Below, piece by piece: positions 7,653 through 15,897 of a stretch of 64,000 nt of DNA (positions within the stretch are counted from its first letter, which is position 1; every line of letters starts with the position of its first letter). The DNA is from RGIG6165 sp045545175 (GTDB taxonomy: Bacteria; Bacillota; Clostridia; Oscillospirales; Feifaniaceae), in the NCBI GenBank assembly GCA_045545175.1, contig JAZQAK010000060.1, positions 48,885-112,884 of the forward strand, written 5' to 3'. The notes under the pieces are model-generated. The model made no database searches. It saw only the letters and a program-made list of their open reading frames with translations, and was not told where the DNA came from. The position numbers and the translations under genes are program-made.

Positions 7653-8639
7653 ATGAAATATTTAGAATATTTTGTTCCGGCAGTATTGGCCTTTATATTT
7701 GCGGTAGTACTTGCAAAGGTAATGATACCTTTTTTACATCGTCTAAAATTCGGGCAGAGCATAAGGGAAGAAGGACCTAAGTGGCATAAATCAAAGTCGG
7801 GAACGCCCACAATGGGAGGAATTATATTTATAATTCCGGCTGTTGTTGCTGCACTCTGCGGTGCAATGGCGTTTTCTGACAGAAATAAAGCATTTGTCAT
7901 TGTAGCAACGGCACTGTCTTTTGGAATAGTTGGTTTTGCTGATGACTATATAAAAGTTGTTAAAAAGCGTAATCTCGGTCTTACGTCAAAACAGAAAATG
8001 TTTTTGCAGATAATATGTACCGTAGCGTTTCTTGCATCAATAACGTTAAGCGGTGATATAAGTACAAAACTCTATATTCCGTTTGTCGGACTCAGAATTG
8101 AACTCAGTGCATTTTATTATCTGTTTGCGCTTTTTGCAATAACCGCTATGGTAAATGCAGTTAATCTTACCGACGGGATAGACGGCTTGGCAACAGGCGT
8201 TACAATTATTGCTCTGATAGGAACGACGGTATTTGCTTTTATCGTCGGAGAGAAAAGCGTTGCTCTTTCAATGATTGTGCTTGCGGCATCATTATGTGGG
8301 TTTTTTATATTCAATAAAAATCCTGCAAAAGTATTTATGGGTGATACGGGCTCGCTCTTTCTCGGAGGCTTTATTGCTGCATGTGTATTTGAAATGAACG
8401 TTCCGATATTGTTTTTGTTTATTGGCTTTATGTATACGGTGGAAACTGTTTCTGTCAGCCTTCAGGTACTCTATTTTAAAGCGACACATGGAAAAAGGCT
8501 CTTTAAAATGTCACCAATACACCATCATTTTGAACTGAGCGGTTGGAATGAAAAGAAAATCGTTGCAGTTTTTAGTGTCATTACGGCTCTTATGTCTGTG
8601 ATAGGTGTAATAGGATTTATTAACTATATGTCTGTTTGA
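7653..8639 (+). CDS. mraY: Phospho-N-acetylmuramoyl-pentapeptide transferase MraY
   Basis: MraY is the polytopic membrane enzyme that transfers phospho-MurNAc-pentapeptide to undecaprenyl phosphate, forming lipid I. About ten hydrophobic helices are visible. The conserved GTPTMGG segment (about residues 49-55), the Mg-binding FADDYIK, NLTDGIDGLA, FMGDTGSL and the SPIHHHFEL signature near the C-terminus identify the family. The length of 328 aa is typical. It starts three bases after murE with GGAGGCG at correct spacing and runs straight to ftsW, with no murD between them. Confidence 0.97.
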   Translation: MKYLEYFVPAVLAFIFAVVLAKVMIPFLHRLKFGQSIREEGPKWHKSKSGTPTMGGIIFIIPAVVAALCGAMAFSDRNKAFVIVATALSFGIVGFADDYIKVVKKRNLGLTSKQKMFLQIICTVAFLASITLSGDISTKLYIPFVGLRIELSAFYYLFALFAITAMVNAVNLTDGIDGLATGVTIIALIGTTVFAFIVGEKSVALSMIVLAASLCGFFIFNKNPAKVFMGDTGSLFLGGFIAACVFEMNVPILFLFIGFMYTVETVSVSLQVLYFKATHGKRLFKMSPIHHHFELSGWNEKKIVAVFSVITALMSVIGVIGFINYMSV

Positions 8640-8653
8640 TTTCGGAGAAGAAT

Positions 8654-9802
8654 ATGTCTGGAAAAAATGCAAAAAACAGAATAAACGAGAGAAGTATGTA
8701 CGGTAAATCCGGAATAGACATACATCTGTTTGTCATAGTGATTCTCTTACTTCTTTTGGGACTTATAGCGATGTATACGTCAAGTTATGCAAGTGCTTAC
8801 TATAAGTACGGAAACAGTTATCACTATGTAATAAATCAGTTTGTATATTCGGTTATAGGTGTCGGATTGATGCTTGTTATAAGCAAGGTTCTGAGCATAA
8901 AGCTTCTTAAGAAACTTACACCTCTTGCATACGTAGCGGCAATCGGACTTCTCGCACTCGTACCGTTTATCGGTGTAGTACGTAACGGTGCAAAAAGATG
9001 GCTCGGCATTGGTTCTTTCACGTTTCAGCCTTCGGAAATAGGCAAGGTGGCACTCGTTCTCATGATGTCACTCGTGATTGTCAATATGGGCCCCAAAAAA
9101 ATGGCTACGTTTAAATACGGTGTTATTGGTATGGGCATTGTTTTACTACCCATTATCGCACTCGTTCTTATCGAAAAACACCTATCTGCCACAATTATTC
9201 TGCTCTTGATTGCCGCTGTATTAATGTACGTCGGCGGAACGAAGACAAAGTACTTTGTTATTGTAGGATGTGCAGGTGTTGCGCTTGTCGGAATCGTGCT
9301 TTTGGTTGCACCATATACGATGTCACGTGTACAGATCTGGTTTGACCCGTGGAAAGATAGTCTCGGTAAGGGTTATCAGACGATTCAGTCGTTGCTTGCT
9401 ATTGGCTCGGGCGGTCTTTTTGGTGTAGGTCTCGGACAGAGCAGGCAGAAGCATATGTATATCCCTGAACCGCAGAATGACTTTATTTTTTCCATATGGT
9501 GTGAAGAACTCGGTTTTGTCGGGGCACTTATCGTTATACTTCTGTTTGCACTTCTTATCTGGCGTGGAATCGTAATTGCTATGAGAGCACCTGATAAATT
9601 TTCGGGACTCGTGGTAATAGGGCTTATATCAAAACTTGCATTGCAGGTTATATTTAATATCGGTGTTGTTACAAATACTGTTCCAAATACGGGAATATCA
9701 CTTCCGTTTTTCAGTTATGGCGGAACGGCGTTGGTATTACAGCTGTGTGAAATGGGTATAATACTTGCTATTTCCAAATATTCGGTAATTACTAAGGAGT
9801 AA
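8654..9802 (+). CDS. ftsW: FtsW lipid II glycosyltransferase (SEDS family)
   Basis: SEDS proteins polymerise glycan strands from lipid II together with a class B PBP; FtsW does this at the septum. The 382 aa protein has about ten transmembrane helices, the GAKRWLGIGSFTFQPSEIGK block, the IPEPQNDFIFSIWCEELGFVG loop split by its conserved Glu, and the C-terminal PNTGISLPFFSYGG motif. The start at 8654 follows GGAGAAG closely. An in-frame TTG at 8636 overlaps the mraY stop and has no ribosome-binding site. Its position between mraY and murG supports FtsW over RodA. Confidence 0.95.
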   Translation: MSGKNAKNRINERSMYGKSGIDIHLFVIVILLLLLGLIAMYTSSYASAYYKYGNSYHYVINQFVYSVIGVGLMLVISKVLSIKLLKKLTPLAYVAAIGLLALVPFIGVVRNGAKRWLGIGSFTFQPSEIGKVALVLMMSLVIVNMGPKKMATFKYGVIGMGIVLLPIIALVLIEKHLSATIILLLIAAVLMYVGGTKTKYFVIVGCAGVALVGIVLLVAPYTMSRVQIWFDPWKDSLGKGYQTIQSLLAIGSGGLFGVGLGQSRQKHMYIPEPQNDFIFSIWCEELGFVGALIVILLFALLIWRGIVIAMRAPDKFSGLVVIGLISKLALQVIFNIGVVTNTVPNTGISLPFFSYGGTALVLQLCEMGIILAISKYSVITKE

Positions 9803-9806
9803 ACGT

Positions 9807-10913
9807 ATGCGAATTGTATTTGCAGGCGGTGGTACAGCAGGACATATCAATCCCGCTATAGCCATTGCTCAGTTTATAAAATCAAGACATCCTGATGCAG
9901 AAATTCATTTTGTGGGAAATAAAGACAGCCTTGAAGAACGTATTGTAAAACAAAAGGGCTTTGCATTTCATACGATTGAAGTAAGCGGTCTTAAAAGAAG
10001 CATTTCAGTAGAAAATGTAAAGATAGTTGCCAAAGCGTTAAAAGCAACGGGTGTGTGCAAAAAACTGCTCGGAGAGATTAAGCCTGATATTGCGGTGGGA
10101 ACAGGCGGATACGTCAGTTTTCCGCTTATTAAGGCTGCGGCTGATATGGGCATCCCGACAGCCATTCATGAACAGAATGCATTTCCCGGAATAACAAGCA
10201 GAATTCTTGCAAAAAAAGTTGATAGGGTAATGATAAGTTTTGCAGACAGTGCAAATCGTTTGCCTCGTAATGCAAAGACTGTTCTCGTCGGAAATCCGAT
10301 AAGGGAAGAGTTTGTTTTCGCAGACAAGCAAAAGGCAAGGGAACTTCTTGAGATTCCAAGTGATAAAAAACTCATAGTCTCTTTTGCCGGCAGTCTCGGT
10401 GCGAGAGAATTTAATAATGCAGTTATAGAGATGATGGATATGGAAAAGGACAATAAGTCACTTATACATATTCATGCAACGGGCAGATACGGTTTTCGGT
10501 GGATGCCTGGGAAACTGTCTGATAAAGGCATCACACCCGAAAAGTATCCTCATATCAGGGTTAAGGAATACATAGATGATATGTGGAACGTTATGGCTGC
10601 GGCTGACGTTGTTATTGGCAGAGGCGGCGCAGGTACTATTGCAGAACTTCTTGCACTTGGAAAACCTGCGATACTTGTCCCGTCACCAAATGTTACTCAT
10701 AATCATCAGTATCATAACGTAATGTCACTTGTCAGGGCAAATGCAGCCATGATACTTGAAGAAAGTGATATGAGTGGCGGAAAACTTATTGAAATGACAG
10801 AAAAAATACTTACGGACAAAGAGTTTGAGAAAGAACTTTCGGATAACGCCGTAAAACTTGCTATTTACGATTCATCGCAGAAGATTTATCATGAACTTAT
10901 GGACATAAAGTAA
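9807..10913 (+). CDS. murG: UDP-GlcNAc:lipid I N-acetylglucosaminyltransferase MurG
   Basis: MurG is a GT-B glycosyltransferase at the inner face of the membrane; it adds GlcNAc to lipid I to make lipid II. The N-terminal glycine loop (FAGGGTAGHINPA) starts at residue 5, a second VGTGGYVSFP loop lies near residue 94, IHEQNAFPG near 121, and the UDP-GlcNAc-binding GRGGAGTIAEL near 270. The length of 368 aa fits. It begins four bases after ftsW. The 53 bases to murA contain only the murA ribosome-binding site and no clear terminator. Confidence 0.97.
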   Translation: MRIVFAGGGTAGHINPAIAIAQFIKSRHPDAEIHFVGNKDSLEERIVKQKGFAFHTIEVSGLKRSISVENVKIVAKALKATGVCKKLLGEIKPDIAVGTGGYVSFPLIKAAADMGIPTAIHEQNAFPGITSRILAKKVDRVMISFADSANRLPRNAKTVLVGNPIREEFVFADKQKARELLEIPSDKKLIVSFAGSLGAREFNNAVIEMMDMEKDNKSLIHIHATGRYGFRWMPGKLSDKGITPEKYPHIRVKEYIDDMWNVMAAADVVIGRGGAGTIAELLALGKPAILVPSPNVTHNHQYHNVMSLVRANAAMILEESDMSGGKLIEMTEKILTDKEFEKELSDNAVKLAIYDSSQKIYHELMDIK

Positions 10914-10966
10914 CCGTACTTGCCGACACAGCATACTATGTGTTGTGAGCGAGGTGTGGTTTCTTT

Positions 10967-12217
10967 ATGAGCAAACTTATTGTAAAAGGTCCGTCTGTTA
11001 TTGATGGAGAAATATTTGTTTGCGGTGCAAAAAACAGTGCGTTGCCATCACTTGCGGCAACGATACTGACAGAGGAAACGGTATTTTTACATAACTGTCC
11101 TTATATCCGTGACGTCAGAAAAACTTTTGAAATAATTGAATGTCTTGGAGGAAGAGTATCTCATGACGGGAGTACCGCTTGTGTAAACTGTAAAGGGGTA
11201 TGCAGCGGAAATATACCGAATGTTCTTATGAGAGAAATGAGGTCATCCATAATTTTCATAGGGGCGTTGATAGCGAGGGTCGGAAAAGTTAAATTTTCCT
11301 GTCCGGGAGGTTGTGAACTGGGGCCGAGACCTATCGACTTACATATCAATTCTTTAAGACAACTCGGTGTGTATTTTGAATATGAGAATGATGCCATAAC
11401 GGCATATTGCAACGGCCTTAAAGGCGCTGACATTGTGCTTGAATATCCGAGTGTCGGAGCAACTGAGAACATAATTCTTGCAGCGGCACTGGCAAGCGGA
11501 AAAACGACCGTGACGGGTGCTGCAAAAGAACCTGAAATAGTTGATCTTCAAAAATTGCTCAATGCAATGGGCGCAAAAATAAGCGGTGCAGGAACGGATT
11601 TTGTGGAAATTGAAGGAGTATCTTCACTACACGGTACTCATCATGCTATAATAGGAGACAGGATAGAAGCGGCGACATATCTTGCAGCAGCGGCAATGAC
11701 TTCCGGACACATTATACTCAGAGGTTGTGACAGTTCACATATTGTACCCGTTTTGTCTGTGCTTGAAAATGGCGGTGCAGAAATAACGGTTTCGGATAAC
11801 AGTATTGAACTGATACAGAAAAACAGACCCGTAGCACCGAGTAAAATTATAACGCGCCCGTATCCTGATTTCCCTACGGATGCACTTGCGATATTCGTTG
11901 CATACAGCGCTGTTGCCGAGGGCAAGTGTGAATTCTACGAAACCGTTTTTCAAAACAGATTTGAGCACGTTGGTCAACTGCTTCGTTTTGGGGCGAATAT
12001 ACGTGCTAAGTCAAAATATGCATGGGTAGGAAATGCGGATAAGTTTAACTGTGCCGACGTGTATGCCACCGACCTTCGTGGAGGTGCGGCTATGGCACTT
12101 CTGGCACTTTGTTCGCAAGGTCAATCTTCTATATCGAATTTTGAACTTGTTGAACGCGGTTATGAAGATATGTCACTTAAACTAAATCTACTTGGATGTA
12201 AAACTGAGAGGAAATAA
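10967..12217 (+). CDS. murA: UDP-GlcNAc 1-carboxyvinyltransferase MurA
   Basis: MurA catalyses the first committed step of peptidoglycan synthesis, transfer of enolpyruvate from PEP to UDP-GlcNAc. The nucleotide-sugar-binding GAKNSALP is at about residues 20-27. The catalytic loop GGCELGPRP carries Cys116, equivalent to the fosfomycin-target cysteine of E. coli (Cys115), so fosfomycin sensitivity is expected. The C-terminal FENRFEH-like segment appears as FQNRFEHV. The length of 416 aa is typical. Low-GC bacteria often carry two murA genes; this one lies in the dcw cluster between murG and divIB. Confidence 0.96.
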   Translation: MSKLIVKGPSVIDGEIFVCGAKNSALPSLAATILTEETVFLHNCPYIRDVRKTFEIIECLGGRVSHDGSTACVNCKGVCSGNIPNVLMREMRSSIIFIGALIARVGKVKFSCPGGCELGPRPIDLHINSLRQLGVYFEYENDAITAYCNGLKGADIVLEYPSVGATENIILAAALASGKTTVTGAAKEPEIVDLQKLLNAMGAKISGAGTDFVEIEGVSSLHGTHHAIIGDRIEAATYLAAAAMTSGHIILRGCDSSHIVPVLSVLENGGAEITVSDNSIELIQKNRPVAPSKIITRPYPDFPTDALAIFVAYSAVAEGKCEFYETVFQNRFEHVGQLLRFGANIRAKSKYAWVGNADKFNCADVYATDLRGGAAMALLALCSQGQSSISNFELVERGYEDMSLKLNLLGCKTERK

Positions 12218-12220
12218 ACA

Positions 12221-13009
12221 TTGAAAGATTCTAATCGAAAAGTCAGTGGTGCAAGGAAGCACCGTCGCAGAGTGAGGATAAGGAGACTTATCCTTGTTCT
12301 GCTGATATTTTTGATAGTTGTGGGCTTCTTTTTTGGAGGTCTTTATTATGCTGTGTCAAAATTTCTTAAGGTTAACAATATAGTCGTGTGCGGAAGCAGT
12401 ATGTATACCGAGCAGGACATAATTGAAACGTCAACTCTTAAAGATGACGGAAGTAATAATATGATATTTTTGTCATTTAAGCGTATTAAAGAAAATTTAA
12501 AAACAGGATTGCCCTACATAAAGGACGTTGAGATTTATCGGAGTTATCCCGATACTATAATAATTGAAGTTGAGCCCGATCAGCCTTTTGCACAGATAGG
12601 CGTTGATGACAATAAGTATCTCGTTGATGAGTCGTTGAAAATACTTTCGAAGGTTAATGCGACGGAGTACGATTATCTTGAAGTCAATGCAAAACTTGCA
12701 GATGGACAGAAGATAGGTGGCAGTCTTCAGTTTGAAGAAGAAAAATCGCATCAGATTTTTGATAACGTAATAGAGCAATGTCAAAGGAACGGTTTGCTTG
12801 AAAGTATGAATACAATCATGCTAAACGACCTTTTTGACATTTATATGATATATGATGACAGAATACAAATTGCTTTGGGAGACTACACGGAGATTAACTC
12901 CAAAATACAGTTTGCGGCAAACATTATTTCGCTTCGTCCGGAAACTGACAAAGGAATAGCAGACGTACGCAGTACACAGCAGGCATATTTCAGATTAACA
13001 AGAAGTTAA
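12221..13009 (+). CDS. divIB: DivIB/FtsQ cell-division protein with POTRA domain
   Basis: This bitopic protein of the FtsQ/DivIB family is a partner of FtsL and DivIC in the septal activator complex. A strongly basic cytoplasmic N-terminus (about 25 residues) is followed by one transmembrane helix (about 25-45) and an extracellular POTRA-like domain (about 50-120) with the FtsQ-type YIKDVEIYRSYPDTI and IEVEPDQPFA elements. Length is 262 aa. The TTG start at 12221 is supported by AGAGGA about eight bases upstream. It lies four bases after murA and directly before ftsZ, as expected; ftsA is absent. Confidence 0.9.
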   Translation: MKDSNRKVSGARKHRRRVRIRRLILVLLIFLIVVGFFFGGLYYAVSKFLKVNNIVVCGSSMYTEQDIIETSTLKDDGSNNMIFLSFKRIKENLKTGLPYIKDVEIYRSYPDTIIIEVEPDQPFAQIGVDDNKYLVDESLKILSKVNATEYDYLEVNAKLADGQKIGGSLQFEEEKSHQIFDNVIEQCQRNGLLESMNTIMLNDLFDIYMIYDDRIQIALGDYTEINSKIQFAANIISLRPETDKGIADVRSTQQAYFRLTRS

Positions 13010-13023
13010 CTTTTATTTTGCTA

Positions 13024-13052
13024 TTGAAATACTAATAATATTTTGATAATAT
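13024..13052 (+). promoter_or_regulatory. Probable SigA promoter of ftsZ
   Basis: TTGAAA (13024-13029) and TAATAT (13047-13052) are separated by 17 bases, about 30 bases before the ftsZ ribosome-binding site. This would allow ftsZ to be transcribed independently of the upstream wall genes. Confidence 0.55.
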
Positions 13053-13085
13053 AAACTTATATATTAATGTGTGGAGGATGGAAAA

Positions 13086-14297
13086 ATGGGATTTGCATTT
13101 GACAATGACGGTTTTTATCCGGTAAATATAAAGGTTGTCGGTATAGGCGGTGCCGGCAATAATGCTGTAAACAGAATGATCAGCGGCGGAATAAGCAGCG
13201 TTGAATTCATAGCAATCAATACGGACAAGCAGGCACTTTTGCTTTCAAGGGCTACGCAGAAATTGCAGATTGGTGAAAAACTTACCAAAGGACAGGGTGC
13301 AGGCGCTAATCCTGAAAAAGGTCAGCGTGCTGCTGAAGAAAGTAAAGAAGAAATTGCTGCGGCTATCAAAGGCAGTGATATGGTATTCATTACTGCCGGT
13401 ATGGGCGGCGGAACGGGCACCGGCGGTGCGCCAGTCGTTGCTGAAATAGCCAAGGATATGAATATTCTTACGGTAGGTATCGTTACTAAACCCTTCAATT
13501 TTGAGGGTAGAAGAAGAATGATGCAGGCAGAAGAGGGTATCCGCAGTCTTAAGGAACGTGTTGATGCACTCGTTGTTATACCGAACGAAAGACTTAAATT
13601 TGTTTCGGAAACACCTATTACTATTTCGAACGCGTTTGAAGTTGCAGATGACGTGCTTAAGCTCGGTGTTGCAAGTATTTCCGACCTTGTTAATCTGCCC
13701 GGTTATATAAACCTTGATTTTGCCGACGTTACAGCGGTAATGAAGGATGCGGGTTACGCTCATATGGGCGTAGGTACAGGTTCTGGTGAGAATATGGCGG
13801 AAGATGCTGCAACTATGGCTATTTCCAGTCCTCTCATTGAAACGTCAATAAACGGTGCGAAGGGTGTTATCATCAGCATTACGACTTCACCTGACGTAAG
13901 TCTTGAAAGTATCGAAAAGGCGTCGGCTATGATAGCGGATGCTGCTAATCCCGATGCGAACATTATCTGGGGTACGTCTTTTGATCCTGAAATGAAGGAT
14001 AAGATGAGAGTTACCGTTATTGCAACAGGTTTTGATAACGTCGTACCTGAGCCTGCACCGAAGGCAGAAGAAGAAAACAAGACAGAAACAGAACCTAAGA
14101 GGACGTTTGTACCGTTTGATTCAAAAGTGAATTTTGGTAATGTAAGGACGGGCGAAAGCACTGTTGTTACAAGCGGAAAAGTTTTGGATGACAGTTATGA
14201 ACCTGAAACAAAGCCTATAATCAAAAGCATTTCTGATGATGACGGAATAGATAATATCGACGATATTCTGGTTCTTTTTAATAACAAAGACAAATAA
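13086..14297 (+). CDS. ftsZ: Cell-division tubulin FtsZ
   Basis: FtsZ is the tubulin-like GTPase that forms the Z ring. The nucleotide-binding VGGAGNNA-type loop (seen as GIGGAGNNAVNRM) is at about residues 19-31, the GGGTGTG signature at 107-113, and the T7 loop with NLDFADV follows near 205. Length is 403 aa. The start at 13086 has GGAGG (13073-13077) at correct spacing; a GTG at 13071 overlaps that site. The acidic linker after residue 325 ends in DDILVLFNNKDK. I cannot match this well to the usual Firmicute C-terminal peptide (DIPxFLR type), so anchoring partners may differ. A strong terminator follows. Confidence 0.98.
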   Translation: MGFAFDNDGFYPVNIKVVGIGGAGNNAVNRMISGGISSVEFIAINTDKQALLLSRATQKLQIGEKLTKGQGAGANPEKGQRAAEESKEEIAAAIKGSDMVFITAGMGGGTGTGGAPVVAEIAKDMNILTVGIVTKPFNFEGRRRMMQAEEGIRSLKERVDALVVIPNERLKFVSETPITISNAFEVADDVLKLGVASISDLVNLPGYINLDFADVTAVMKDAGYAHMGVGTGSGENMAEDAATMAISSPLIETSINGAKGVIISITTSPDVSLESIEKASAMIADAANPDANIIWGTSFDPEMKDKMRVTVIATGFDNVVPEPAPKAEEENKTETEPKRTFVPFDSKVNFGNVRTGESTVVTSGKVLDDSYEPETKPIIKSISDDDGIDNIDDILVLFNNKDK

Positions 14298-14310
14298 TAA
14301 TTGAATTACG

Positions 14311-14340
14311 AAAGCACACTGCATTTGCAGTGTGCTTTTT
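14311..14340 (+). terminator. Terminator after ftsZ
   Basis: A near-perfect inverted repeat (14311-14322 with 14327-14338) with an ATTT loop ends in a T run. It closes the dcw transcript. Confidence 0.92.
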
Positions 14341-14341
14341 G

Positions 14342-14370
14342 TTATATTTCCAAAAAGATTTTAATATAAT
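14342..14370 (+). promoter_or_regulatory. Possible SigE-type promoter of sipL-spoIVA
   Basis: TTATATTT (14342-14349), 13 bases, then AATATAAT (14363-14370) resembles the SigE consensus (KMATATT, CATACAnT), with two mismatches in the -10. SigE control of spoIVA and sipL is known in other spore formers. The match is in AT-rich DNA and overlaps the end of the ftsZ terminator, so it is tentative. Confidence 0.35.
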
Positions 14371-14401
14371 TTATCAGAATTATATTAAGGAGAATGGAAA
14401 T

Positions 14402-15886
14402 ATGAATGTAAGCAGTGGATTCAAATACTGTAAAACTCTTTACAAAAACGGCATAATCGGGCATTGTGAAGAACATATCAATTTACCTGATTATTATCCG
14501 AAAATAAGTAATATAATCTGTTGTGATGCAAGAATATATGCAACGGATTATAACGTTACAGATGGTATGCTTAATCTGAACGGAACGGCAGATGCGTTTA
14601 TTATTTATATGGGTGATAACGGCGAACTCGTTCCTCTTTCAAAAAGCATCAACATATCCGAGAGAATGCCTGTAAAAAATATGACGGATGATGCACGTGT
14701 CATGGTTACACTTGCCAAGGAAAGTGTGACAGCAAAAGGAAGCGGAAGTCATACGGAAATTAAATGTAATTACAAAATCGAAATATGTGTTGTGGGTAAC
14801 GATACCGTAAATACGGATATTTTTGTTGATGCTGAAGTGAAAAACGAAACAAAAAAGGTAACGAGACTTTGTTTTTGTGACAGAAAGAATACTTATATCG
14901 AAGAGGATATAAATCTTACTGACCAGGATGAAACACCCAAAAGATTACTGTTTAATAACGGTTATGTTTCGGTTGACGAGTGCAAGGTTGTCACGGGAAA
15001 AGTGATAACTAAAGGAACGCTACACGTTTATGCAGTTTATGAAAATACGTCGGGCGGTATCTCGGTTAAAAAATACGATATTCCATTTAACAGAGTGTTT
15101 GACAGTACGTTACCGGCAGAAAACGCTAAAGTAATATGCTCAATGGAACTCTCAGATCTTAAAATGGAAATGTATGACGATAATACGGGTGAAAACCGTA
15201 TTATTGCCTGCGAGGCAAACGTAATATGTGATGTTGAACTTTATGAAGAAAGTGAAGAATCCATTCCCGTTGATGCTTTTTTGTATGATGCAGAAAGTAC
15301 AGTAGAAAAACAGGAGGAACTTATTATTACTGATGTGGTCAGAGAATGTGCTGACGGCAAATTCTCAGCATCCGTTCAACTTGATGAAAACATCAGAAGC
15401 ATTGAAATAATATATGCAGAGCCTGTAATTGACAGTGCGGTGAGGGAAGATAATAATGCCGCTATAGCAGGCAATATCAACGTTAATATACTTGCTCTTG
15501 ATACCGAAGGCAAAATGCTTTATAAACAGATTTCAACACCGTTTGAAATAGTGTTTGAAAGCGGAGCCGGTTGCAGAATACTGAGAGCAGGTGCCTATAC
15601 GGAGAATGTTGATTACACAATATCTTCATCGGGTGAACTTAAAGTCAGCGGAAACATATGTGCGTTCTACGTGTGTGTTGCCGAAGAATCTGTGGCATAC
15701 GTCTCTGCAATGAGTGAAAGTGGGCAAAAACTTAAGCAGCGAAAATCGATAACCGTCTATTATCCCGAAAAAGGTGAAACATGGTGGGATATAGCAAAGA
15801 GATTTCATATTGAAAAAGATAAACTTTGCCGTGATAACTGTAATAGTGAAGTACCCGGGAAAGCGGTAATAATACCGAGAAAGTGA
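14402..15886 (+). CDS. sipL: SipL-like spore coat morphogenetic protein (DUF3794/SPOCS repeats, C-terminal LysM)
   Basis: The 494 aa protein consists of repeated beta-rich SPOCS (DUF3794) modules followed by a C-terminal LysM domain (about residues 450-494: VYYPEKGETWWDIAKRF, then NCNSEVPG and VIIPRK). This architecture matches SipL, which binds SpoIVA through its LysM domain at the forespore surface in clostridia and is needed for coat attachment. There is no signal peptide or membrane helix, as expected for a mother-cell cytoplasmic protein. AAGGAG (14387-14392) supports the ATG at 14402. The stop is 11 bases before the spoIVA start; this direct linkage strengthens the SipL call. Confidence 0.85.
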   Translation: MNVSSGFKYCKTLYKNGIIGHCEEHINLPDYYPKISNIICCDARIYATDYNVTDGMLNLNGTADAFIIYMGDNGELVPLSKSINISERMPVKNMTDDARVMVTLAKESVTAKGSGSHTEIKCNYKIEICVVGNDTVNTDIFVDAEVKNETKKVTRLCFCDRKNTYIEEDINLTDQDETPKRLLFNNGYVSVDECKVVTGKVITKGTLHVYAVYENTSGGISVKKYDIPFNRVFDSTLPAENAKVICSMELSDLKMEMYDDNTGENRIIACEANVICDVELYEESEESIPVDAFLYDAESTVEKQEELIITDVVRECADGKFSASVQLDENIRSIEIIYAEPVIDSAVREDNNAAIAGNINVNILALDTEGKMLYKQISTPFEIVFESGAGCRILRAGAYTENVDYTISSSGELKVSGNICAFYVCVAEESVAYVSAMSESGQKLKQRKSITVYYPEKGETWWDIAKRFHIEKDKLCRDNCNSEVPGKAVIIPRK

Positions 15887-15897
15887 GGGCAATTAAT

